64,000 nucleotides of DNA from Novosphingobium sp. Chol11 (GTDB lineage Bacteria > Pseudomonadota > Alphaproteobacteria > Sphingomonadales > Sphingomonadaceae): NCBI RefSeq assembly GCF_900218065.1, contig NZ_OBMU01000003.1, forward strand, positions 276,549 to 340,548, written 5' to 3'. A program made the translations under genes and the position numbers. Under the pieces are notes generated by a model, which was given only the letters and a program-made list of their open reading frames with translations, did not search any database and had not been told where the DNA came from. Positions 27,295 through 36,314 of this stretch are shown here, in pieces; the first letter of the stretch is position 1; each line of letters opens with the position of its first letter.

Positions 27295-28194
27295 TCAGTG
27301 TCGTCTGTGGATAACGCGGTCGGCAAAGCGGCTGATCGCGTCCTTTTTCACGGAAAGCTGGCTGATGTCCGATCCTTCCGCGACATAGCTCTCCATTTCC
27401 CACGGCGTCGGCATCCACGGGATCACGACCATATCGTTGATCCCATGCCCGGCGAGACGCTCTTCGCTACTTTCCAGCAGTGGTTCGATGAGGGATATGA
27501 CAGGCGAAAAGCCGGATGCCGGCAATCCCATCTCTGTCCGAAGCGCCTGGAGATGTTGTACAATGGCGATCGTGTCGTCCACCGTGGCGGGCAATCCCAG
27601 CCAACCGTCATTGGCCGCCGCTCGCCGCAGTGCGGGTGCCGACTTTCCTCCGACCCAGATAGGCACCGGGCCGGGAGGCAAGGGGCGGAGCAGCACAGCG
27701 TCGAACCGGAAGAATTCGCCGTCATGGCTGACCGTTTCGCCCACCCAAAGCCTGCGGCAAATTGCCAGTATTTCGTCCAGGCGCCGACCACGCGATTTGA
27801 AGTCGACACCCGCGGCGTCATATTCTTCCTTCAGCCAGCCGGCGGATACGCCGCAGATCACGCGGCCGGACGTGTAGGCGGACGCGGTGGCGACCGCACG
27901 GGCGACCGTGAACGGGTCTCGTAAAGCGGCCAGGTAGATGTTCGTCGCCAGCCTCAACTCGCGCGTTTCAGCCCCCAGCAGCGTCAGCGTGATCCAGGGG
28001 TCGGGCCATGGCGCATCCATGGGCCAGAAGATCTCACCGGACTCGGTATAAGGATATGGCGTCTTGATCGAGGCTGGCATGATCAGATGATCGGCATAGG
28101 TAACACCGTGAAATCCGCAACTTTCCGCGTGTTGCGCCAGTGCGATCATCTGATCAAGCTCAGGCACCGCCATTATCGAGAGCCAGAAACGCAT
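27295..28194 (-). CDS. LLM-class (luciferase-like) flavin- or F420-dependent oxidoreductase
   Basis: A 299-residue TIM-barrel oxidoreductase of the luciferase-like monooxygenase superfamily. It opens MRFWLSIMAVPELDQMIALAQHAESCGFHGVTYADHL, followed by LATNIYLAALRDPFTVARAVATASAYTSGRVICGVSAGW and GPVPIWVGGKSAPALRRAA. This arrangement resembles the group often annotated as F420-dependent (TIGR03619), but sphingomonads generally use FMN, so the cofactor is uncertain. It lies between two TonB receptors in the sulfatase locus, where it may oxidise the imported, desulfated compound. Confidence 0.88.
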   Translation of the reverse strand: MRFWLSIMAVPELDQMIALAQHAESCGFHGVTYADHLIMPASIKTPYPYTESGEIFWPMDAPWPDPWITLTLLGAETRELRLATNIYLAALRDPFTVARAVATASAYTSGRVICGVSAGWLKEEYDAAGVDFKSRGRRLDEILAICRRLWVGETVSHDGEFFRFDAVLLRPLPPGPVPIWVGGKSAPALRRAAANDGWLGLPATVDDTIAIVQHLQALRTEMGLPASGFSPVISLIEPLLESSEERLAGHGINDMVVIPWMPTPWEMESYVAEGSDISQLSVKKDAISRFADRVIHRRH

Positions 28195-28300
28195 GCTTGC
28201 CTCCCCTTAAGTCAACAAAGCTTCGCCTGCCCTTGATGAACATAGGCGGTCAAAAGACCCTATACGCCATCTGGCGCATATTTTCGATTAGAAGCTTGGT

Positions 28301-30454
28301 TTAATATTCAAATGTCAGTTCAAGACCATAGGTGCGGGGGTCGCCAAAGATCGCGCTTGGCAGCCCTCCATTGAAATGGGCGATATAATATTCCTTGTCG
28401 GTCAGGTTTTTGCCGAAAGCCGACAGGCGCCAGCTACCGAAGCCAACCGGTATGTCCGACAATGTAAGCCGGGCATTAAGCAGGCCATAGTCGCCGATGA
28501 CATAGCGGGGATCGGCGGTTGACGTCGACACCTTGCTCTTGAGGAAATAGTCGATGTTGGCGGTGAGCACGCCAATTGGCGTGTCAGGGAAGCGATATTC
28601 AAGAGATGTGGTCAGCGTATGTTTTGGAGCCTCCACGAAGGTGTAGCGCGACGTGATGTCATTGCCAGCTTGATCGAGGATTTGCTGGAACTTGGCGTCC
28701 AGATAGGCATAGTTGACCGAAAGGGTGAGTGCATCGATCGGCTGGGCGATCAAATCCAGTTCAAAGCCTTGGATGCGCGCCTTGCCCGCATTGAAGACAT
28801 CGGTGATTGCGACGTTCGTCGGGTCCGACTGGATATTCGTTTGAATATCCTTGTAGTTCGACCGGAACAGGGCAAGGTTGGCCTGCAAGTGATTGTCGAG
28901 CCAGCTTGATTTGATACCCAGCTCGAAGGAATCGAGTGTTTCAGGGCCGAATCCTTCGTTGAAGCGTGCGATGCTGCTTGCGCGGATATTGTAGCCGCCC
29001 GTCTTATATCCTCGCGCATATTTGGCGTAGATATTGAGGTTTGCATTGGCGTTGTAGCCGATGACGAGGCTGGGGCTGATGTTCGAGAAATGATTGTCGC
29101 CTGCTCCGCGAGGCAGCACGGTGGGTGAACCCGTCGCAGGGACGATAGTCTGGTCGAGCGTCGCCTTGCGTTCGTCACGAGACCAACGCAGGCCGCCAGT
29201 CAGATACAGCCCCTCCATGAAGGCCGGACGCAATGTAGCCTGGCCGTACAGCGCATAAGCCCGGTTGTGGATCGTTGCGACCCGATCCATGCGGGGACGC
29301 CCGGTGATTGCGGAATAATCCGAGCTTTCGCCGTCCTCATCGAAATAATAGGCGCCGAGGACATAGTCCAGGCGGCGGTCAAAGGCGGAGCCGACAAGTT
29401 GCAGTTCCTCGCTCCACTGATCCTGCTTCTGGTCAAAACCAGTCAGGATCAAGGGAAATGGACCCGCCACCCCGGTCAGATAATTCTGATTGGTGATGCT
29501 GGCGAGCTTCCGGTAGCCGGTCAGCGACCTGAGCGTTACATCGTCAGCGACTTCCCAGCTGATGGTCAGATTATGCCCCTGCGAGGTGGCATCATTGGGC
29601 ATGAGGTTTCGGACGAGCGGCGACCCTGCTGTCGGCCGATCCGCCATGCGGGGGTAGAAGGGCGCGGCAACCATGAAGACGGGCGTGTCGTTGATGTCGG
29701 AACGATCATAGGTGTACCGCAATTGCAGGGCGTCTGTCGGTTGCCACAGCACGGCCGCGCGATATGCGTCGCGGCGCTGATCACCCCAGCGGTCGACGCC
29801 AGTGCCGGGGTTGTCGACGAAGCCGTTTTTCTGGCTGTGCAGATAGCCCAGCTCCACCGCAAGCGTTTCTCCGACGGGAATATTGACGCGTGTGCGGGAT
29901 CGGAACTGGTCGTAATTGCCGATGGCAAGAGTCTGCTTTGCAGAGAACTCCCCCAGCTCGGGCGCGCGCGTGATATAATTGATGGCGCCGCCTGTCGCGT
30001 TGCGTCCATAGAGCGAGCCTTGCGGTCCGCGCAGCACTTCGATCCTTTCGACCTCGGCGACTTCTGCGGACAGTCCCTGGTTGCGGGCGATGTAGATGCC
30101 GTCGAGATAGACGGCGACGCTGGGATCGACGGTGATCTGGTCGTCATTGTTGCCGATCCCGCGAATGAATACGCGAGCCGTTGTCGCGCTGTTCGGATGG
30201 GGGGTGACGGCAAGGCTGGGGACAAGGGTCCGCAGGTCGGTGATGTCGGCAATGCCCTTCTTTTCAATGTCGGCGCCGGTCATTGCCATCATCGAGATGG
30301 GCGTTTTCTGGAGGGATTCAGATCGTTTCTGTGCAGTAACGACGATCTCCTCGATACCCCCGCTTTGGACGGAGGCATCGTCCTGCGCGAAGGCGGGTGA
30401 CGTGGCTGCGGCGAGGCACATTGCCAAAGCGCCGCGTGAGATGAAGCTGTTCAT
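28301..30454 (-). CDS. TonB-dependent receptor (second of the sulfatase locus)
   Basis: A 717-residue receptor with a signal peptide (MNSFISRGALAMCLAAATSPAFAQ). The plug opens with IEEIVVTAQKRSESLQKTPIS and includes FIRGIGNNDDQITVDPSVAV and RGPQGSLYGRNATGGAINYITRAP. The C-terminus ends TYGLELTFEY. It is clearly paralogous to the receptor at 48583-50742, sharing these plug blocks and much of the barrel. A 21-bp palindrome (30492-30512) lies just upstream, matching one in the divergent sulfatase promoter. Its position after the alkylsulfatase suggests uptake of a sulfated or related substrate. Confidence 0.93.
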   Translation of the reverse strand: MNSFISRGALAMCLAAATSPAFAQDDASVQSGGIEEIVVTAQKRSESLQKTPISMMAMTGADIEKKGIADITDLRTLVPSLAVTPHPNSATTARVFIRGIGNNDDQITVDPSVAVYLDGIYIARNQGLSAEVAEVERIEVLRGPQGSLYGRNATGGAINYITRAPELGEFSAKQTLAIGNYDQFRSRTRVNIPVGETLAVELGYLHSQKNGFVDNPGTGVDRWGDQRRDAYRAAVLWQPTDALQLRYTYDRSDINDTPVFMVAAPFYPRMADRPTAGSPLVRNLMPNDATSQGHNLTISWEVADDVTLRSLTGYRKLASITNQNYLTGVAGPFPLILTGFDQKQDQWSEELQLVGSAFDRRLDYVLGAYYFDEDGESSDYSAITGRPRMDRVATIHNRAYALYGQATLRPAFMEGLYLTGGLRWSRDERKATLDQTIVPATGSPTVLPRGAGDNHFSNISPSLVIGYNANANLNIYAKYARGYKTGGYNIRASSIARFNEGFGPETLDSFELGIKSSWLDNHLQANLALFRSNYKDIQTNIQSDPTNVAITDVFNAGKARIQGFELDLIAQPIDALTLSVNYAYLDAKFQQILDQAGNDITSRYTFVEAPKHTLTTSLEYRFPDTPIGVLTANIDYFLKSKVSTSTADPRYVIGDYGLLNARLTLSDIPVGFGSWRLSAFGKNLTDKEYYIAHFNGGLPSAIFGDPRTYGLELTFEY

Positions 30455-30491
30455 GTTAATTACTCCCCTTTAACGCGTAAAAGCGCGTATT

Positions 30492-30512
30492 TGTACGAAG
30501 TTGTTTCGTACT
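30492..30512. promoter_or_regulatory. Operator-like palindrome, sulfatase regulon site 1
   Basis: TGTACGAA-GTTGT-TTCGTACT: two 8-base arms matching as inverted repeats except for the last base. It lies 38 bases upstream of the second TonB receptor start and reaches the last bases before the alkylsulfatase stop. The same design occurs at 32405-32425. An ACGCG/CGCGT inverted repeat also lies between this site and the start codon. Confidence 0.65.
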
Positions 30513-30514
30513 AT

Positions 30515-32359
30515 CTAGCGTATGACGAGATTGATCGGTTGGAGGGTCAGGTCGAGAGCGCTGAAAATCTGCTTCAGCGCTGCCAAGCCTGGGCCCGTGA
30601 TTGCGCCTGCTTTCACCAGTGCGTCCACCGTCTGATTGCCGGAAACCAGTTCCCCCAACGCATTCCGATCGAGCCGGACGACCGGCGCGCCGTCCGCCTT
30701 ACCGCGGCGGAATTTCAGTGTGCTGTTGCGCAGTTCAAGCAGCCATGGGTCGCTTTCCCCGGCGATGGTCAGGGCGACGGTATGAGCGGCAGCTCCGGCG
30801 CGCTTGGGATCAACTTTGTAGCGGATTTGCTCAAGCATCAGCGCGACTGGCATCTTGCGGATATTATCCGGGTTCATGTAGCGCGCGGTCAGGCCTGCCT
30901 GTTGCAGCTTTCCTTCCAGTTCCAGTGCGCCCATCAGGTAGAAGCCGCGCCGGTTGCTATTATAGGTAGCGTAGCCGAGTTTGCGAAAGGCGGCTGCCTT
31001 CAGCCGTCGTGCCTCCATATCCTGATGATCAATGGCGATCAGCAGCGTCGCAAGCTCCGCCGCCCATTGCGCGTCCCCCTGTTCGAAAGCGCGGTTGGCG
31101 GCGGCGAGCACGGGTGTCCGCCCACCCATTAACGTCACCTCCCGCCGGGCCCGCTCCACACGTGGCGTGGGCGCAAGGTCGGTCGCATCGCCGGAGAACC
31201 AACTGATATAGCCGACATAATAACTGCGCGCCGCATCGGCGGCAGTGCCATAATATTCGGTGGTATAGGGCTCCGAGCGCAGCCAGTCGGGCAACGGCCC
31301 GAGAGCATCAGGCAAGTCGTCCTGCGTCATGCCTTTGTTGATCAGACGGATCGTCTGGTCATGGGTATATTGGATCGCATCTTCATAACGGGTCAGGAGC
31401 GCCTTGATCTGCGGCGCACCTTCCACGACCGGGCCGTGCATCGGCACCATCCAGGCCGCGCCATAGCGTTCCATCCTGCGCAACGCCTCGATCCAGCGGT
31501 TGGCGTCGCGCATCTTCGTGCCGCGCATCGAATGGAGATTGGGGAATGTCGGTCCCTGCACCTCATCGCCCGAAATCAGCACCTGATAGTCGGGAAGCCA
31601 TGCCGCGATGTGCGACGCGGCCTCTCCCCCGGTGTGGAACAGGTGCAGCTTCACCCCGGCGATTTCAATGTCGCGCCCGCCATCCACATCGACGAACTGA
31701 GTGGGCGGGATGTAGGCGGACTCATTCTTCCCCGCCTTACCCAAAGCGCCGCAGCAGCCGACGTGAAAATCCTCTGCTTCCTTTCCTGCAAGGCTGAAGC
31801 CGAACATGTAGGCCGAGCGCGCGGCGACGATGGGCAGCGTGGCGACTCCTTCGTCGGAAAGCTCCTTCAGGAAATTCGAGGCCGCAAAGATCGGCACCTT
31901 TCCGCTGGCGACGTCGGCTGGCGGTACGAACACCCCCGCCCCGTTCACATGATCAGGATGATGGTGGGTGTAGATGATGGCCTTGATCGGCTTGGTGGAA
32001 ATCTGCGCCCTGATCTTGGCCAGAGCGGCAGTCGCAACATCGCGATTCATGCCGGTATCGAGCAGGACGAGCCCATCGCTACCCTCTACCACGACGAGGT
32101 TCATGCCCTGAAATTCGATTTGCCAGACCGGCGTCTTTCCTACGCGGGTGACGCGTTCCTGGAACAGCCGGGCATGGGCGGTATAGTTGGATGGAGCGGA
32201 AAAGGGCACAGTGAGATCCGGCGCATGAGCGATCACCGGTGCGGCCATGCCCGCTAGCATGAGCGCCGAGAGCCCGCGCATGAGAGCTGCGCCACCCATC
32301 AAATGCAGCCTGCGAGCGACGCGCCGACGCGCGCCGCGGTCAAGGACCTCCACGGTCAT
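30515..32359 (-). CDS. Metallo-beta-lactamase-fold alkyl/aryl-sulfatase (SdsA/YjcS type)
   Basis: A 614-residue secreted sulfatase of the SDS-hydrolase class. The zinc motif THHHPDH falls at about residues 131-137, and later segments VLISGDEVQGPTFPNLHSMRG and PMHGPVVEGAPQIKALLTRY match the metal site and linker. A helical dimerisation region (YYGTAADAARSYYVGYISWF) and a C-terminal SCP2-like domain complete the three-domain architecture. It cleaves alkyl or aryl sulfate esters to alcohol and sulfate. The ATG at 32359 has TAGGAGAG before it; the N-terminus is long and basic before the signal-like MRGLSALMLAGMAAPVIAHA, so a later start is possible. It is divergent from the arylsulfatase. Confidence 0.92.
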   Translation of the reverse strand: MTVEVLDRGARRRVARRLHLMGGAALMRGLSALMLAGMAAPVIAHAPDLTVPFSAPSNYTAHARLFQERVTRVGKTPVWQIEFQGMNLVVVEGSDGLVLLDTGMNRDVATAALAKIRAQISTKPIKAIIYTHHHPDHVNGAGVFVPPADVASGKVPIFAASNFLKELSDEGVATLPIVAARSAYMFGFSLAGKEAEDFHVGCCGALGKAGKNESAYIPPTQFVDVDGGRDIEIAGVKLHLFHTGGEAASHIAAWLPDYQVLISGDEVQGPTFPNLHSMRGTKMRDANRWIEALRRMERYGAAWMVPMHGPVVEGAPQIKALLTRYEDAIQYTHDQTIRLINKGMTQDDLPDALGPLPDWLRSEPYTTEYYGTAADAARSYYVGYISWFSGDATDLAPTPRVERARREVTLMGGRTPVLAAANRAFEQGDAQWAAELATLLIAIDHQDMEARRLKAAAFRKLGYATYNSNRRGFYLMGALELEGKLQQAGLTARYMNPDNIRKMPVALMLEQIRYKVDPKRAGAAAHTVALTIAGESDPWLLELRNSTLKFRRGKADGAPVVRLDRNALGELVSGNQTVDALVKAGAITGPGLAALKQIFSALDLTLQPINLVIR

Positions 32360-32404
32360 ATTCTCTCCTACACAGATATATTTGTTCGTTATGGCTGCTT
32401 GTAC

Positions 32405-32425
32405 TGTACGAAACGCATCCGTACA
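32405..32425. promoter_or_regulatory. Operator-like palindrome, sulfatase regulon site 2
   Basis: TGTACGAA-ACGCA-TCCGTACA: an inverted repeat with a single mismatch, same 5-base spacer and same half-site as the site at 30492-30512. It lies in the 96-base spacer between the divergent alkylsulfatase and arylsulfatase genes, so one protein could control both. Confidence 0.68.
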
Positions 32426-32455
32426 AGATGCCAAAGCATAGGGAGTGGATGAAGG

Positions 32456-34810
32456 ATGAGAAAGCGGTCAGGACTGAACTATAAAGCTGGATTTCTGGCA
32501 CTTATGATGGGGGGCGCGGCGCCGCTCACGGCACAGAATGTGCTCCCGCGAGCGCCAGAACCCTTTCGGGGCAAGATCGGCGAAACCTATGCCGATTCGG
32601 CCCCGGCCTTTCCCAAAGCGGTCACCGCCCCTGCTGGCGCACCCAATGTGCTGCTGATCCTGACGGACGACGTCGGTTTCGGCGCGGCGTCTACGTTCGG
32701 CGGTCCGATACCCACGCCCAATCTGGACCGGCTGGCAGCGCGCGGGCTGGTCTACAACCGTTTCCACACGACGGCTATGTGTTCGCCGACCCGCGCCTCT
32801 CTGCTGACCGGGCGAAATCATCATGCGGTCGGCAACGGCATCGTCGCGAACCTGTCCACGGGCTTTCCCGGCTATACCAATATCCTGCCCAAGAGCGCGG
32901 CGACGGTAGCGGAAGTGTTGCGCCAGAGCGGCTACAATACGGCGATGGTGGGCAAGCATCATAATGCGCCCGAAGCCGATGTATCGCCGGCCGGTCCATT
33001 CGACATGTGGCCGACCGGACTGGGTTTCGAACATTTCTACGGCTTCATGGCGGCCGAAACCAACCAGTTCACCCCCGCCCTCTATCGCGGCACCACCGCC
33101 ATTCCGACCCTCAAGGAAGGAGTGCTGGACAAGGCGCTGGCCGACGAGGCCATCCAGTGGATCCACAATCAGAAAGCAGCTGCGCCCGACAAACCCTTCT
33201 TCCTCTATTATGCGACCGGATCGGCGCATGCCCCGCTGCAGGCGCCCGCAGACTGGATCGCCAAGTTCAAGGGCCAGTTCGACAAGGGATGGGACGCTGT
33301 TCGCGCCGACACGGTGAAGCGGCAGAAGCGGCTGGGCATCATTCCTTCTGCCACCAATGACTCAGCACGGCCCGAAGGCTTGACTGCCTGGAGCGCGCTC
33401 ACCCCCGATCAGCGCCGGATCAATGCGCGCTTCATGGAAGTCTATGCAGCCATGCTCGCCTATCAGGACGCACAGATCGGCCGTGTCCTCGACGAACTCG
33501 ACCGTATGGGCGAGAGCGGCAACACGTTGATCATGTTCATCGAAGGGGACAATGGCGCGGCGGCCGAGGGCGGAGAGAATGGCAGTTCGAACCCCATGTC
33601 ATCCTTCGCCAATGCGATGCAGGAGGATGACAGGATGCTGCTCGCCAATCTTGACAAGATCGGCGGGCCCGATGCGGTGGGCAATTGGGGCTATGGCTGG
33701 GCATGGGCGACCAACGCGCCCTTTCCCTGGTTCAAGCAATATGCCTCTCACCTGGGCGGGACGCGCAACGGGCTGGTTGTATCCTGGCCGGATCATATCA
33801 AGGAACGCGGCATCCGGTCACAATTTACCCATGTGGTCGATGTGATGCCGACCATATTGGAGGCTGCGGGCCTGCCAGCGCCCGACAGCGTCAATGGCGT
33901 CGCACAGCAGCGAATGGACGGCGTCAGCTTCGCCTACAGCTTTGCCGCGCCCCGCGCGCCAGAGCGGCACGACACCCAATATTTCGAGATGATGGGCAAT
34001 CACGCCATTTATCATCAAGGCTGGCTGGCAAGCACCACGCCAGTCAACCTGCCATGGAAGCGTGGCGACGGCTCCATCCTGCCCAATCAGTATAAGTGGG
34101 AGCTATATGACCTGCGCAAGGACTTTTCCCAGTCGCGCGACCTGGCCGCCAGCCAAGGCGCGAAGCTGAAGGAGATGCAGGCCCTTTTCCGCAAGGAGGC
34201 CGAGCGGAACCAGGTGCTGCCGCTGGACGACCGCCTGACGCTTGCCCGGTTCCGTGCGGCCGAAGGGCAACGGCCCCATCGTTCGACCTACAGCTATTGG
34301 GGCGGAGGGATCAGCATACCGTCGGTCAGTGCCGCGCCACTGCTGGCGCGCAGTTTCCGCATCACCGCTGATGTCGACATGCCGAAGGAGCCCGCGACCG
34401 GCGCGCTCGTCGCGCTGGGCAGCAAGTTCGGGGGCTGGAGCTTCTATCTGGAGGATGGACGACCTGTTGCGATGATCGCTGCATCGCAACTGGCGGGCGA
34501 CCAGTCACAGGTGGCGGCGGCCCAGCCTCTCCCAGCGGGGAAGAACAGGCTGGTCTTTGACTTTCACTATGATGGCGGCGTGAATGCCGGGGGTGACATG
34601 ATCATCAGCGCCAACGGCACCAAGTTGGCACAGGGCCGCATCGCGCGGACCATATCTAAACTGCCGGAAATGAGCGACACGCTGGACATCGGTTTCGACG
34701 CCGATACGCCGGTCACGTCCGACTATAGGGATGGCGGTCACTTCCCTGGTGGGATTGAGAAAGTCGACATTTCGGTGGGTAAGCCGGGGGCGCCCGGCAA
34801 AGCGCCCTGA
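32456..34810 (+). CDS. Type I (formylglycine-dependent) arylsulfatase
   Basis: A 784-residue sulfatase with a signal peptide (about 1-26) and thus a periplasmic or exported location. The metal-site aspartates are in ILTDDVGFG (residues 71-72). The catalytic CSPTRASLLTGR motif has its formylglycine cysteine at residue 109. Further conserved segments are FFLYYATGSAHAPLQAP, FIEGDNGAAAEGGENG and THVVDVMPTILEAAGLP. A C-terminal beta-rich extension of about 180 residues follows the catalytic domain. It hydrolyses sulfate esters. No formylglycine-generating enzyme gene is in this window. It is transcribed divergently from the alkylsulfatase behind a shared operator-like site. Confidence 0.94.
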   Translation: MRKRSGLNYKAGFLALMMGGAAPLTAQNVLPRAPEPFRGKIGETYADSAPAFPKAVTAPAGAPNVLLILTDDVGFGAASTFGGPIPTPNLDRLAARGLVYNRFHTTAMCSPTRASLLTGRNHHAVGNGIVANLSTGFPGYTNILPKSAATVAEVLRQSGYNTAMVGKHHNAPEADVSPAGPFDMWPTGLGFEHFYGFMAAETNQFTPALYRGTTAIPTLKEGVLDKALADEAIQWIHNQKAAAPDKPFFLYYATGSAHAPLQAPADWIAKFKGQFDKGWDAVRADTVKRQKRLGIIPSATNDSARPEGLTAWSALTPDQRRINARFMEVYAAMLAYQDAQIGRVLDELDRMGESGNTLIMFIEGDNGAAAEGGENGSSNPMSSFANAMQEDDRMLLANLDKIGGPDAVGNWGYGWAWATNAPFPWFKQYASHLGGTRNGLVVSWPDHIKERGIRSQFTHVVDVMPTILEAAGLPAPDSVNGVAQQRMDGVSFAYSFAAPRAPERHDTQYFEMMGNHAIYHQGWLASTTPVNLPWKRGDGSILPNQYKWELYDLRKDFSQSRDLAASQGAKLKEMQALFRKEAERNQVLPLDDRLTLARFRAAEGQRPHRSTYSYWGGGISIPSVSAAPLLARSFRITADVDMPKEPATGALVALGSKFGGWSFYLEDGRPVAMIAASQLAGDQSQVAAAQPLPAGKNRLVFDFHYDGGVNAGGDMIISANGTKLAQGRIARTISKLPEMSDTLDIGFDADTPVTSDYRDGGHFPGGIEKVDISVGKPGAPGKAP

Positions 34811-34820
34811 ACGGAACAAT

Positions 34821-34855
34821 CCTGACGCCTGCGGACATGCGCCGCAGGCATCAGG
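34821..34855 (+). terminator. Terminator-like hairpin after the arylsulfatase
   Basis: CCTGACGCCTGCGG pairs with CCGCAGGCATCAGG (one internal mismatch) around a short loop, starting 11 bases after the arylsulfatase stop. A short CTTTTC lies a few bases downstream. It separates the sulfatase from the tandem TetR gene. Confidence 0.6.
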
Positions 34856-34916
34856 AGACGCTTTTCGGCTTTGCCCGTTGACGGCGCGCCCCGTCCGGCG
34901 GTTAAGATAGGCCCAG

Positions 34917-36182
34917 ATGGTCGAAATCACTTCTCAACCCGTGCATGCCGAGCGCGATAACCGGACCCAGATCCTGAACGCCGCGGGCCAAGTATTCCTG
35001 GCCGATGGCTTTGAGCGAACGAGCGTCGATCGGATCGCCGCCGTCGCCCATATGAGCAAGCAGAGCATCTACGAGCTTTATCCAAGCAAGCTCGCTTTGT
35101 TCGAGGCCGCCGTCCGCAGCAAATTGAACGGTGCGTGGCTCAACCTCAGGGCCATCGATCGCGGGGCAAATGCGGAAGACACGCTGACGCGCTATGCCAT
35201 GCGGCTGTTCGAGGGTTTTGCCGAGCCCGTGAATTTCGGCCTGTTCCGCGCCAATATCGCGGCTGCTAACCATGTTCCGGAATTGGCCGCGGAGCTGCAC
35301 GAGAAGCGTCTGGCATCGTCGCAGCCACTCGCCGATCATCTCGACCAGCTTATCGCCGATGGCGTCATCATAGCCTGCGACACGATGGCCATGGCCATCC
35401 GCTTTGGCGGCATGGCGGTGGAAGGCGCGCGCTATTTTCTGGGCACCGAACTGCCCGGCAAGGCCGCGCAGAAACGCATCGTGGATTGTGCGGTGCATCT
35501 GTTCCTGGACGGCTATCGCAGCGTGACGGATGTTACGCGCGACGCTGTCCCTGCTCCCGCGATCGAGCCGCCTGCACGCGAGGGTGGTCCGGCGATGCGC
35601 CTTTCTGCCGACAAGCTGCTGGCGCTGCTGGATGCGGCGACGAGCGAATTTCTGGAACATGGCTATCGCCGGGCCAGCATCGACCGGATCGCCGCTGCGG
35701 TGCGGGTGAGCAAGGCTACGATCTACCGGCAGTTCGGCAACAAGGAAAATCTGCTGCGCTATATCGTGCAGCGCGACATTTTCGAGGCGAGCCAGCGCCC
35801 GTTTACGCAGATCCCCGTGAGTGACGAGCCCGAAGCGGCGCTTGCCGCGCTCGCGCGGGAGGCGTTGGACCGGCATCTTGAACCGGCGAACTTGCGCATG
35901 CACCGGCTGTTGGTGGTGGAGGCTGATTTCCTTCCCGATCTCGCTCAGCTATTTTATGAAGGCCGCGTGCGGCGGCTGGGCGATGCGCTGGAGACGCAGC
36001 TTCATGCCTTGGGGCTGCCACGCCCGAGCCATATGGCGACGCGCATCTTCTACACCCTCGCGACATTCGCGGTCCGTTTCTTCACGGCGAGCACGCCGCC
36101 TGCGGAGAAGGATCGCCAGATTTACGCCCGGGAATGTGCGCTCCTGTTTCTAGAAGGTCTGCGGACGGACGGGCGCAGTTAG
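34917..36182 (+). CDS. Tandem (two-unit) TetR family regulator
   Basis: A 421-residue protein made of two complete TetR units in one chain. The first HTH is in residues about 12-60 (RTQILNAAGQVFLADGFERT, then HMSKQSIYELYPSKLALFEA) and its ligand-binding part reaches about 205. The second HTH is in residues about 225-280 (LLDAATSEFLEHGYRRASID, then VRVSKATIYRQFGNKENLLR) with its own C-terminal domain. Single TetR proteins of about 200 residues dimerise; this may be an intramolecular dimer or bind two sites. As the only regulator in the sulfatase locus it is the leading candidate to bind the palindromes at 30492 and 32405. Confidence 0.9.
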   Translation: MVEITSQPVHAERDNRTQILNAAGQVFLADGFERTSVDRIAAVAHMSKQSIYELYPSKLALFEAAVRSKLNGAWLNLRAIDRGANAEDTLTRYAMRLFEGFAEPVNFGLFRANIAAANHVPELAAELHEKRLASSQPLADHLDQLIADGVIIACDTMAMAIRFGGMAVEGARYFLGTELPGKAAQKRIVDCAVHLFLDGYRSVTDVTRDAVPAPAIEPPAREGGPAMRLSADKLLALLDAATSEFLEHGYRRASIDRIAAAVRVSKATIYRQFGNKENLLRYIVQRDIFEASQRPFTQIPVSDEPEAALAALAREALDRHLEPANLRMHRLLVVEADFLPDLAQLFYEGRVRRLGDALETQLHALGLPRPSHMATRIFYTLATFAVRFFTASTPPAEKDRQIYARECALLFLEGLRTDGRS

Positions 36183-36191
36183 TTGCCCTAT

Positions 36192-36236
36192 GAGGAGGCG
36201 CTAGCGCCAACCTCTTGTGTTGCAAGATTAATCTTG
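36192..36236. promoter_or_regulatory. Terminator-like hairpin followed by a perfect palindrome, upstream of the GT2 operon
   Basis: GAGG-A-GGCGCTAGCGCC-AA-CCTC (36192-36214) is a hairpin 10 bases after the TetR stop and probably ends that transcript. CAAGATTAATCTTG (36223-36236) is a perfect 14-bp palindrome 79 bases before the glycosyltransferase start. Such an AT-rich palindrome in a GC-rich spacer is a plausible operator for the polysaccharide operon. Confidence 0.45.
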
Positions 36237-36314
36237 AAGACCTAGCCTTCCTCCCGCTCCATTGCGGCCAGCAAGGGGGCGTTGGAATCGACCCGAGAAG
36301 CCGGAAGGACGCCC

